Source: Dipetalonema caudispina (taxonomy: Eukaryota > Nematoda > Chromadorea > Rhabditida > Onchocercidae). Taken from it: a stretch of 64,000 nt of DNA. The translations under genes were made by a program, and so were the position numbers. This document shows positions 37,501 through 64,000 of this stretch, piece after piece; position 1 is the first letter of the stretch; each line of letters starts with the position of its first letter. The notes beneath the pieces were generated by a model that searched no databases, was not told the DNA's origin, and saw only the letters and a list, made by a program, of their open reading frames with translations. The DNA is taken from contig JABVXV010000139.1 of the NCBI GenBank assembly GCA_013365325.1, positions 62,001-126,000 on the forward strand, given 5' to 3'.

Positions 37501-39734
37501 TTCCGTTACGTTATGAATTGATTGCATGGTTTACAATGGTTGGCCCACTTGCTGTTGTTCCTTGTGCAGCATTTTGTACATTATATGAAACATGGAAAAA
37601 GCATATGGTTCGCATCATTTTAATTCTTGTTAGCAAATCAGTTCTACTTTCATTTTTTACTAAACATCTATTAATTAACATTGACGGAATGATTACCATT
37701 GTTGTGTCTTTCAGAATGGATACTCAGATCATATTATCACTAAAATGCTCTCGGTATATTTTTTTTTTTTTTTTTTTTCAGCCTTTGTTATCTGTATTTG
37801 ACTGTAGTCAGTGGAGACACAAAAATGTTAATGAAGGAGATAAATTAGGACCGAAACATATTGATGACGAAAATAACGACTATTGGGTATGCTTTGTTTT
37901 CATTTTAATTTTCCCATTAAATTCTGTAAATTAATGCGGAAATTTACATGATTCCGAAGTGAATCATTCATTTTTAACAAAATGTTTTGAGTATTAAATT
38001 GGAAAAATGGGAAGTGTTTTCATTAAAATAGATCGGTCATGTTTTCGTACTTTTCCTGATTTTCAATTTTTTGTTAGTCAATAGCGGATCCAATTTCACG
38101 TGTTGCTTCTTCACGCCGTCCAAATGCAAGTCTAATGGATGACGTTGGTTATGAGACAATGGTAGAAATGATCAATGAATGGGCAAAAAAGAATGCCGCA
38201 ACATTATGTGATCAATTCGTTGCTGGAAATGATGTGGAAGGTCAACATGACAATAAACATTCAAGGTCTGAAGTAATGTCAATTCTCAAAAATAAAACTC
38301 AGAAGTTTTGATAGCTAATTTTACAGCAGATAATTAAATGAATTTATTTCATTGCAAGTCTTGTGACATTATTTTCATAAGGCCATGACTAAATAGTTCT
38401 AAAGTTAATCAAGAATATTTTGCACTGAATGACCGAATAGTTCTGATGAGGACGTTTCGAAAGTTTCTGCTTAGTGGGATATATTGGGGAACAATGACAG
38501 TCTTTTCAAAATCATTCCCCACATTTTCGCTAATAATTCGAAGTTATTCTGGAATTTCTGTAAATTCTTATCATGCATTCTGATAGTTCAACTTCGTTAA
38601 GGAACCTTAGACTTGTTTTAGCAAAAAATTTCTGGGCCGAAAATCTTCAAGTCGACGGCATTCTATTGAATTAACGCTCTTTGGTGCTCCGCCAACAGTT
38701 GAGATTCCTGAGAAAACAAATACTGTGATTTATCGTCCAAGAAAGGGTGATCAGGTGCGAAAACCATTATCAGAGGAGAGCTTATCAAAATCAACTAAAT
38801 GTAATTCTCCATCTCCATTGTTGCTGCACATGAGGGTAATGATGTGCCTGTACATTTCCTATGAATTTAGTGAATCATTTGTTTCTTTAGCGGTTTTCAT
38901 CACCATCAATGAATTGATGATAGGAATAATATTAAATGTTCAGTGGCTGAATTTTGGAGTTCTATGGTAGAAACTAGTCAAGGTCAGAGTTTAATAACTG
39001 TAATCTTATTTAGTATGAACTGAGAGATGATCGATATGTTTAATAGAGCATGCGACTATAGTTTTCGGGAACTATAGATTTTACCATTCAAAAATAGTAA
39101 TGCAACCTCTAAACTCAACATCCGTTTCAGAGGATAAGTTGGAATGGATCATCAAAGAAAGTTGATGATCGACTATCACAGCTGCCAAAGCGAAGCTCAT
39201 CGGTTGAAGAACTTACTTTGGACTACAGGTTAGCCTGTTTTGAAGTATATGTGAAGTATTATGTATTGAAGTATATGTGGTTTCTAGACTAAGCTATCAT
39301 TTCAAATTGCAATAGTACCGAATTTTAAATGTCACACATGAACTTTTCGGCAAACTATTTTGGTAAAGAAATATCACAATGGTTCGTTAAAATAATTCCT
39401 TCAATTTAACATATTGCAAACTTTGCAAAAACTTTGCATATTGCAATCTTTTAGGAATTTTGAGAAAGATATAGTACCAGGAGGTACTTCATGTGTCGCT
39501 TCTTCACCATTTGCATCACTGTTTATGCAGCGTATGCTTCAGCGTTGTGATTCTACCGATCATCAGAGCCTTAGTTCAATTTCAATAACACCGATCGATT
39601 TGGATTTAGCACGAAACCGCTCTAGTAGTACGGTTTCGAATTTAGATATTAGTGGAAGGTCGAGCAAGCGTAACTTATTGATATTGAAAAGACCCGAACC
39701 CGTTACTGCACCACCACCGTTTACTCAATTATGA
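31536..39734 (+). CDS. SLC6/SNF sodium:neurotransmitter symporter family member, atypical and long-tailed
   Basis: Twelve-helix plasma-membrane protein of the SLC6 fold. Exons: 31536-31658, 32214-32444, 32614-32784, 33255-33342, 33650-33784, 33884-34024, 34191-34284, 34397-34664, 34738-34836, 35168-35295, 35524-35618, 35713-35845, 36199-36322, 36506-36605, 36799-36986, 37443-37607, 37715-37753 (tentative), 37782-37886, 38078-38265, 38622-38835, 39131-39228, 39455-39734. Product about 1068 aa (1055 without the tentative exon). Residues 1-175 are a cytoplasmic tail, about 176-761 the transporter core, and the last 307 a Ser/Arg-rich cytoplasmic tail. Core landmarks: FLSLVGFMVGIGNTLKFP (TM1), three N-x-T sites (NRT, NMT, NAT) in the large outer loop, ASFSRYRNNIYRDA (TM6), LSAIDAQFAWIEMIV (TM8). 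TM1 has TLK where animal SLC6 usually have VWR, and TM8 has IDA for LDS, so transport may be altered. Substrate unknown. The first exon start is the least certain. Confidence 0.9.
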
Positions 39735-40844
39735 TATTATTACGTATGTAGTGAAGTATTTTTCAATGGTTCAGGGATGAATCAGATTTTTAATGTTTCG
39801 TCTCTTCTTTGGTTCCGAAAATCCTGGAAAAAATTAAGTCTCTGGAATACTTTAAAAATTTCCTTCATAATAGATTGGTGACTAATGAATTTAGGTGGGA
39901 ATTTATACAAGCCAGAAATTTGCTTACAATCTTTAACTGATTTATGGACCCATTCAACAAGTTAACAGTTACGTTATAATATATGAATAATATTTTCCCC
40001 CCAAGAAATATGCAAATAGTTAATTTGATTCTATTAACAACAGCTTTCATTTTTCTCAAAACTTGAAATTATTTGATTTAAAATCTCCAAATCTAATCTT
40101 CCCTTGCACTACTTGCTTTGTACCATTAAAACTTAAAAACATTTTGATGTATATCGAATGATTTGGAATTCAAAATAGTTCTTGGATTATGACTATAATA
40201 CTTACCTTGTCAACTGCTTGTTGTCATAAATAATTTTTATGACATAATGATATTTGCCTAGAGTACTAGTGACGGTCACCATAAGACCAAGGGGAATGTC
40301 ATGCGCTTGAATGTTTATTTTGTTTGAATATTTATTTTATTTTATTTGATTGTTATCCATACATTTATTAGTAATGCATTAACAGTGCAGAATTATTTGT
40401 ATATGCAGTACAAAAGTAGCATTCCAACTAAATACACCTTTGCGATAATTAATGAATCTGGTGAATAATTTATATAATTACATTTTCAGACTCTCAGAAA
40501 GAAAATTTCCGTAAGATTTAAAAGGGAGGATGAGATTATAATCATGAATGCCATCCATTATATTGAGGTAAATTAGCCGTAATTGAAAGTGATGCAAAGG
40601 ATTCTGAAGCGATTAGTTTCAAGAATAGAAGAAAAACATCGTACTCTTTTAAATAAAATATTTTGCATCGTATTATAGAAATTAACATCGTCTGATCGAA
40701 AATAAAGGCAAAATTTTTTAACAGTAAAGGAAAATATGATAACTTCACGTGATTGGATTTTTAAATCTGAGATAAAAATTTCCAAGAAAATTGGCAGTTG
40801 CTGATGTACGATTGTAAACTACTACTGCATGCCTCATTTTATTA
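39735..40844. other. Convergent intergenic region
   Basis: 3' flanks of the plus-strand SLC6-like gene and the minus-strand orphan secreted gene. AT-rich, with no supported gene. Short minus-strand frames at 39865-40059 and 40542-40785 look random. Confidence 0.5.
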
Positions 40845-43428
40845 TTAACGCAGCAGGGTAAAGAGGTTCGGTGGTTTGATAATTGCGTCACTATCGATAA
40901 CAAATATTCTAAGCCCTGACCTGTTGAAACTTGTAATCTTAGTGTCAGGTATTTTCGAAATGATAGACTTTACCCTTTGATCTGACTTAAACGGAATCGA
41001 AGATCTGGCTCGCAGTTGATCAGTGAGCTGGCTAGACAATGCAACCTTCCCGCCTTTTTCAAGTAAAATTTGTTGCGCAATTCCATCATGATATGGCTTT
41101 GATATCGATGCTTCTTTATTATCTAAAATTAGAATCATTGAACCAATAAATACATCCTCAGTACTAAATACTAAATTATCGCTGGCTCCATGATCATTTT
41201 AATGTAGCTAATCGTTGACCACCCATTGGACACAACTACTCCTTTCGGGTTGTATTAGAATTTCCATTAGAACAAGTAATCTGAAATTTCACACTGCTTC
41301 GCAGTAACTTCTACAAATTTTCTAGAGGAGAATCAATGGCAAATACTACCGAATAGGCGCAGGATAGGGGGGAAAAAGTGTCGAGTTAATACCCTTTTCC
41401 TTCGGTCTTAGTGGTTTCGTCTCATTGCTTGTTACGAATTGCTTCGATTTGGAATCAAAAATAGCATAAAATCGAGTCGACGTATTCTTCGTTCGCTGAA
41501 ATGAATTATAATATTATTCAAGTTGTTCTATTTGGAATTTCATCGTTTGTTATGATGTGTTACAGGACATCTTATTTTAATTTGATCTTTCATCTCTTCT
41601 CTTCCCAGATATTAATTTGAAATCGTTTCTTTTTTGTTCATAGGCATATGAGAAGTTCGCTCACTTGTGGTGAAATTGGGTTATCTTGAACTTCTGCTGA
41701 TTTAACCGGAAGTAGAGGTAGTAGTGATGTGTCCTGGAATAAAGACATCCTACAAGATGACATGAATACTGAAAATGCAACTTTCGTCCTTCAATCATTC
41801 CCTTGATTACAATTTTCACCTCGTTGATACCACATCATGCAAATTTAATTTGGTTGGCTTTGTGATGCGATGATGTAGTATCGCATGACATTGTTGAACA
41901 AATATGCTTTATTACAGGAAAAATTAATTAATTAGAACTGTATTGATTGTGACATCGTTTGGTGAATTATCTATCGCATATCAGTATTATCACAATGAAA
42001 CCTGTTTTAGAAACCGGATACTTCATCAAAACCAGCAAAATGTGTAGTGAATTTTTCGCTTGCATTAAAGTGAATCGAATGAATTGATCCAACGAAACAA
42101 CACTTCGAATTATTTCAAATCATAGTCAGATGTTGTTATGATTACGAAAAATGATATTAAGCGATAATTTTTTTTTTTCTTAGCTTTGATGGGGAATGTG
42201 AAAGAAGGAGTAGAATTTGACTCACAACAGACATGGATATCTGTTGTGTAAACAAAATCGATCAATCAAAAACGTTAAATAGCTTTGATTTGTGGTAATA
42301 AGTAATCTATTGCTCGATTCGGATTATAGATAGCTTAAATACGATCTGAAGTTCAATTCAAATTCAAACTCAAAAAAAGAAAAAAGATTCAAATAGCTTT
42401 CAAACAGAAATGTGACCACTTATTTTACTGTTTGCAGCAACATTAAGTTCACTAACTGCTTCCAATTTTTGCTGTTTAATGTCATTGCGATCTGAATGAA
42501 GCTTCTGTCGATTACTGCTCTCTTCTAGATCTGATCGAACTGTAAAATATTTCCAGAATTGAAATTCTACGCCTCATGGAGATGCATATGGCTTACTAAT
42601 TGGTGACAGCTTATGTATTCGCAGGTAATTTGATTTCTTTTCCTCCACTTTGGTCCTTTAGGAGAAAATCAGACAAAATCAATTAGTGACACTTTTTAAA
42701 TCCGAAAATAATCGAGAGGAGGACATTCAGGAAAAATTGATCTGTCCCATGTTGATAGCAATTTTTGGACTCAACAGCCATACCGGGACTTTTCGGTTTC
42801 CAAAATACTGGTAAAGCCTTTGCTTGAGTTCAGTCTCAAGAATCTTAGTTCGGTCTTAAGAACAAGTTGAATGAAAATTAGTAGCTCATAATGAAAGTTA
42901 ACAAGATCATTTGGAAATGAAAACGCTTTGTCAATGGGTATTAAAAAATAAGTTATAATGTTAAGTTATTTTGTGGATAACAAATGGTACTATCAAATTG
43001 TTTATAGTTGATGAAATAATTGAAAGAAAAACATACGTTGCCAATTTAGGGAGCTTTCTTGTGAATTTTTTTTGAGAAACACTATACCGGAAGATGGTAT
43101 ATTTGGATCTTTGGCAAAAACTCTGAAAATGATGAAGATTTTAAAGTCTTTTTATTTCTACAAAAAGTCAAATTCTAAATAGAAATCATACCAGATTTGA
43201 ATATTGTCATTGTTCTAAACTAAACTTTAAAATTAGTTCATGGAAAGTTCCTTCTTTCCTGGTAAAGTAGTATAAGTACCTGGAAATTACAAACCTCGGT
43301 GGTGCGTTCCTTTCGAAATTCTGCAGATGTTTGGGTACAACATAATTCGGGTAAACAGGATAGTACAATATTAAGCTATCTACAATAACGGCCGCGGATA
43401 ATGCAGCAATTACCGATAAGGTAAACAT
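40845..43428 (-). CDS. Orphan secreted or membrane-anchored protein, 253 aa
   Basis: Seven exons, 5' to 3': 43295-43428, 43088-43122, 42784-42822, 42429-42539, 41707-41768, 41393-41495, 40845-41122; 762 nt. The phases chain correctly from ATG to TAA with no internal stop, although exons 2 and 3 are only 35 and 39 nt and rest on weaker evidence. The N-terminus (MFTLSVIAALSAAVIVDSLI) is a hydrophobic signal peptide or anchor, followed by a Tyr/Pro-rich segment (YYPVYPNYV). The middle is polar, and the last exon is basic with Ser/Lys and a hydrophobic strand-like run (LRIFVIDSD). I recognise no domain. It is most likely a lineage-restricted nematode protein of the secretory pathway. The alternative is that only the first, sixth and seventh exons are right and the middle differs. 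Confidence 0.68.
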
Positions 43429-44595
43429 ATATCACTACAATAGAAACAACTGGCAAACAATGAAATAAATATTTCTGAGCTGAAAATATTTGAAGTCATC
43501 CAGTAATCAGGAAACAGTATCGTATACTGTAATATGAATATGCTTGGATTATTGGATCGAATGACACAAGTAAATATATGGCAAAATTATTTTTCATCAT
43601 ATTTCTTATTTTTATTAATAATATATTATTTAATATTATCAGAAGATTGCTAGATTTATCCTTTCAATTTATCAAATATATTTCAGATTAAAAGTTTCCG
43701 AGAAATTATAATAGGAAGAAGAACTTTAAAAAACCGTCAACGTTAAAAAGCGGAAGCATAAACTGTTCTGATAACAATTCCTTGGTACATTTAAATGGAA
43801 AGATCATTGGCGAAGATTTAAAAATATAAAGATTTGATAAAAATTGGTGAAAAACACGTGAATAGATTTTTTGCAGGCTCTCGGAAGTTTGATGAAAATA
43901 TTCTGATGTATGTGTATACGTACGTGAAAGCTATAACTTGAAAGACATGGAGGTGGAAAGAGCAATCATTGATATGCTGGATAATATTAACATGAAATGC
44001 TTGCAAAAATATTGCGAATAGGGAAGATGCCAAAGACAACCGGCAAGAACTGAATGAAGAAATGCGGTAGGAGGTCGGATGGAAGAAGGGACGGGACGAA
44101 AGCGAGGTGACATTCGTTCTTCTTCATCGTGATTTACAGGTATACGGGTACGAGGAAGGGAAGGGAGATGAAATAAGGAGGTCAAAGGGTGACAGAAAAT
44201 GCGGTCATAGAGTTAAGGATATCCAATGAAGCTTATAATTCTGTTTCGGCATACTTTTCTTTGATCACTTCATCACAACCTGAATGGTCATACTTTACCA
44301 TACTTCTCATACGATGACTTCCTGTACCCATTTTTCCGGACAATTAGCAGAAAACGTTGTAATACACTGAACTATGACTTAAGCACCATAACTTTTCGAG
44401 CCTTTAAAGAAGTAACTCAAGTTCAAATCTTTTCAAAAGCACACTAATCTTTTCTCTTAAGAAGTAAAATTGGCCCTTACTTGAAAATTCCCTGCAGTAG
44501 AAAATCTCAAATTTGAATTTATTTTATATTATTGCCAACAAATTTCCAAAAGAGGCGAGCGAATTCAGTCACCGCCATTGAGTCGAATATTAAAC
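43429..44595. other. Intergenic between orphan secreted gene and tRNA-Arg
   Basis: Mostly AT-rich. A noticeably more G+C-rich, purine-biased (plus strand) patch spans about 44030-44190, with overlapping minus-strand open frames (43818-44039, 43931-44185) that have no recognisable features. Nothing else is supported. Confidence 0.45.
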
Positions 44596-44667
44596 GACCC
44601 TGGCAGGACTCGAACCTGCAATCCCCTGATTAGAAGTCAGATGCCTTGTCCATTAGGCCACAGGGTC
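44596..44667 (-). tRNA. tRNA-Arg (anticodon UCU)
   Basis: A 72-nt cloverleaf on the minus strand. The 7-bp acceptor stem is GACCCTG with CAGGGTC. The D-arm region reads GGCCTAATGGACAAGGC, the anticodon arm is TCTGA-CTTCTAA-TCAGG with anticodon TCT, and the T arm is GCAGG-TTCGAGT-CCTGC. There is no intron and no encoded CCA. It reads AGA codons. Confidence 0.95.
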
Positions 44668-45003
44668 AACCATTTAAGCATCCACCAATTCCATGACGTC
44701 ATGTGTGACCTTTATATTATTGAGATCTGATTAATTGCTTGTATGCTGTCAGAATGGTACCTGTTCTATAATATTAATTATGACATTACAATTAATTAAG
44801 TAGAATAGCTATTTAGACTTGCGAAGGCATGCAATTTTATCAATGAAGTGATTAGATAACAGGATGGGGGGATGAATGAATGAGATGAATATATGGTAAG
44901 GAATTAGCAAGAAAAAAGCGCACAATAATGAGCAGGTGGATAATTCTTGTCTTTATAGATTAATTAGCAGTAAAATAATTAAATGAAAAGAGAAAATGGA
45001 CTG

Positions 45004-45040
45004 AAATTTGGCTTTTCATATTTCATGAAAAGCCAAATTT
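45004..45040. repeat. Perfect inverted repeat, 16-bp arms
   Basis: Left arm 45004-45019 (AAATTTGGCTTTTCAT), 5-nt spacer ATTTC, right arm 45025-45040, with no mismatch. No poly-T run follows, so a terminator role is not suggested. It may be a residual short palindromic element. Confidence 0.85.
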
Positions 45041-46560
45041 GAACTTATTCATTTCCCGGTTTATTTGATAAAGTTGTCTTTATTATTTGCAATTTTCCAA
45101 ATTTCAAAAGAAATGTTTCTTAATGATGGAGGAGATTAGAAAATATCTGATGGTCATAGATTCCCGGAAGTCATGAATTCTCTTTCTGGAATATATTTGG
45201 AAATCTTATCTTCATGAAATAACAATTAATTATTAATTTTAGCTAGAATTAGCGAGAAATTGAAATATCAAAGCATGTTAGAAGTAATTAGGCGTTAAAA
45301 CATCCTGTATAATTTGATAACGATTACTGCTCAGAGTTAACATCCGTTGTTCAACAAACCGGAAGAATACCACTTTTAAATTGTTTATTGATTTGGAAGG
45401 AGAAAGAATAAATAAGTATAACCGAATTGAAATCAAATTCGGCGGGGAAATTGCGTTGGAGTGGTAGTATTTGCCATATTAATACGGAGAGAAGTAAACA
45501 ATGCAATTTTCAACGAATTCATCTTTCAGTCGTCAGCAAATTCTTCTTCATTTCGGCGAAAATTGTGAAAATTCAATGAATTCTTCCATTCAAATTAGTC
45601 CTTTCTGATTGCTATTTCGAATGATAATTAACAGCAACGTATTGGTATATGATAGTTGATGATTCATTAGCTTATTCGTCAGATAAGAAAATACGTTTGG
45701 TCTTACGCAGGAATAGATCAGGATATGAAACATTCACAAATAGATGATTCCAACTTTAGAGCTAATTCCACAAATGAGTGAATCTTGCCTTCGATTTTTT
45801 TTTCTCAATTCCAAATTATATTCAAGTTCATCTCTTACTGTTTTCGTAATAGCTCTCTGAAAGATTTGTTATGATTGAGAAATAATGAATTCCCAATTTC
45901 ATAAAAATTAAAGACTACTTGAGATCTGAAAAAGCTCAGAAAACTAAATTTTTAATTTACAGCTTTCCAAAAAAATTATGCACGCTTTTTCATGTATTGT
46001 CAGTATTTTAAAAATTGGAGAAAAGGAACTTTTTTCAGTTGCAACTGACATCATAGGAAAGTTTAAAGCTTCAATTTAAAGCACATATAGCTCTGTTCGA
46101 TTGATCGCTTCTTGAAAAAAATCAAATGATTTTTACCATCCGTTTCTTCCCAATGACTGCCTAGCATCTATTTACTTCATTTCGCCAACATTTCAGAAGA
46201 GATGATTAAGTTTATGCATAAATAAGAATATTGTTATGATGATAGTGATAGCATCCAGAGATAAGACATTTTTATGTGATTAAGTTCTGTGATTGACTTT
46301 ACAATGATTACATTGCTATCTAAAACATTATCTTTTTATGTTATCAGTTTCTAGTTCATGAAATTTTAACTCTCTTATAATCACTGTTTCCAATCTTCAG
46401 GGATATTTTCGCTGAAGTTAAAAAAAAAACAGATGTAAATTAAAGCTATTTCATCTTCTGTAATTACACTTTCCGAAAGCTTTTATACTGGCATTTTTCT
46501 TCATTTAAACTACAACTGCTCCAAATTGAAGCAAACATCACTCATTACTGACAGATTGAG

Positions 46561-46642
46561 TATACACACATACACACCCACACGCACACACACACACACA
46601 TACACAGACAGACAGACACACACACACCCATACAGACACGCA
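46561..46642 (+). repeat. CA/CAGA microsatellite
   Basis: About 80 bp of (CA)n interrupted by TA and CC, with an internal (CAGA)n block. The compound pattern suggests an old, partly decayed microsatellite. Confidence 0.9.
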
Positions 46643-48104
46643 GATCTATATAAACATACAACAGGTGCTCGGTGTAAAACATATGTTAAGAATATATTGG
46701 ATGTTTCGAAGCAAATTTTATAAGTGTATGAATACTGAATGCAACATTGAAATTTTTTTTTTAATCCATCAGAAGAATATAAAACCTAAACTTAGGTGCT
46801 TTTTTTATTTTAATTAATATTAAACTTAATTTATTATCAGTAGTGTTATCTTAAACAGCAATAATAATAATAATGATATATTAATGCAAATACCTGTAGA
46901 TGTTTCGAATCAAAGTTACAAATGTAATCAAATGAAATATCGGCGTCCATTGAAAACTTTCTCAATAATTAATTATTACATAAATGAGTAATGAACGATA
47001 AGATTTATCCTTTGCTACCATTATCAGTAAATCAAAGAACATTTCATTTTTTTTTCCTTAAGCTCTTCATTTCATGACCTAATCTTCATGAACGATTTCT
47101 TTGAATAAAATTTTTGTTAAAGGAAATATCCTCTGAGCTTCGCTATAATCTCTCTCATCTGAAATAAATAAATTAATGGAAAAATTTTCCCACAGAAGAA
47201 AAGTTGGCCAAGTCATTCATGTCACGAACAAGTTCAAACTCTTCATGCCGCAATTAATTAATCTTTGGGTTAACTGTTGCTGAATCAACACATTTGCTTA
47301 AATAAAGCTAAAAATTACAAGATATCAATAACCCACCAATCACATTCGCATGCAGCAGATGTTTAGTTTATAATAAACAATAAGTTGTCGCTTCACTGTT
47401 TGCTCGTAGGATGTCATTAGATGATCTTCGATAAAATCCCCATCAGAAGGGCTAATAATGGCCGTTGCTTTTTCCATTCATTTACAAATGGAAATTTACA
47501 TATATTGAGACACAAAAGTACCTTTTAAAAAGACGGTACATTACATTATACAACCGATATTCTATTGACTTTTCATCTGTAATGCCTCATCAATACTTTT
47601 CTTTCTCAATGCTAACAGTATTACTTAAGGATATTGTAACACAAGTGCCTAGGAGATTGTCTTCCTGGAATGGACGGATCAGATTGTAATTTCCACAACT
47701 GTGACTACGCTGTATTTTGATGATCTTATCTGATAGTTGTTAAAGAATAAGTTTCATACGACTTGCATATTATTTGAGTATAAACTAAATTTTTTATTCC
47801 CTTTTAGCTGGTCAGTACAATGCGCCTAATGTTATCTTAATTCCGTGAATGGAACTACTTCACTTTTATGAGAAATGGTTGTCATTTCTGCTTCGTTCAA
47901 TTTAGTTTTATTTGATTTGTTGGTAGATGGTAAAAGAAATTTGTAAATGAAGTGGATACAATACAATCCCTTATTTATCAACAAAATGAGGAATAACAGT
48001 ACCAGTGAACAATAACAGATGAGGATTAAATTATCACCTAAATTTTCGAGCCTTTAGCATATATAAAAAGAAATTAACAAACAATAAATAATCAAAACCA
48101 AATA

Positions 48105-64000
<15,896 letters not shown>

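Larger units (their letters stand above)
44668..48104. other. Intergenic upstream of the GCN1 3' end, no supported gene
   Basis: AT-rich, with a perfect 16-bp palindrome (45004-45040) and a CA/CAGA microsatellite (46561-46642). The plus-strand frame through the microsatellite (46526-46723) is an artefact of the repeat, and the frame at 47465-47689 has no support. Confidence 0.5.

Noticed and set aside
37407..37934. 175-codon uninterrupted plus-strand frame
   Set aside because: Its middle (37608-37781) is intron-like between a donor and a poly-T acceptor; the outer parts are real exons of the SLC6-like gene.
46526..46723. Thr/His-rich plus-strand frame
   Set aside because: Produced by the CA microsatellite.

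Overview
The window is eukaryotic nuclear DNA, roughly 70% A+T, with genes broken into many short exons. Introns start GTAAG/GTATG-like and end in the extended TTTTAG/TTTCAG acceptor typical of nematodes, and several start codons lie shortly after such an acceptor with no exon upstream, as expected for spliced-leader trans-splicing. Gene content and exon density suggest a nematode; the A+T-rich, intron-rich character fits a filarial or other spirurid worm, but that is an inference. No prokaryotic, viral or CRISPR-like material was seen. All exon models below were built by eye from splice signals, reading phase and remembered protein families.

Layout. 1-6261: no supported gene. 6262-6836 (+): two-exon orphan, 114 aa. 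6837-12305: no supported gene; holds a perfect hairpin and copies of a small dispersed repeat. 12306-15854 (-): catalytic gamma subunit of phosphorylase kinase, 11 exons, with one defective-looking splice donor. 18562-25370 (-): NAA15, the ribosome-binding scaffold of the NatA N-terminal acetyltransferase, 19 exons, 860 aa. 27175-27766 (-): small single-pass membrane protein, 90 aa. 28661-31011 (+): WDR4, non-catalytic subunit of the tRNA m7G46 methyltransferase, 6 exons, 377 aa. 31536-39734 (+): SLC6/SNF transporter-like protein with very long cytoplasmic tails, 22 exons, about 1068 aa. 40845-43428 (-): orphan secreted or membrane-anchored protein, 7 exons, 253 aa. 44596-44667 (-): tRNA-Arg(UCU). 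48105 to beyond 64000 (-): GCN1, 42 exons in the window giving the C-terminal 2355 aa; the 5' end is off the window.

How the genes relate. They are independent metazoan loci, not an operon or a specialised cluster. Three act around translation: GCN1 (ribosome stress sensing upstream of GCN2), NAA15 (co-translational N-acetylation) and WDR4 (tRNA modification), plus a tRNA gene. I take this as chance neighbourhood. I found no convincing new multi-gene system. The most useful points are the mutated-looking donor in the phosphorylase kinase gene, two GC-AG introns in GCN1, an atypical SLC6 protein with substitutions at conserved core positions, the reconstructed orphan genes, and several perfect inverted repeats.
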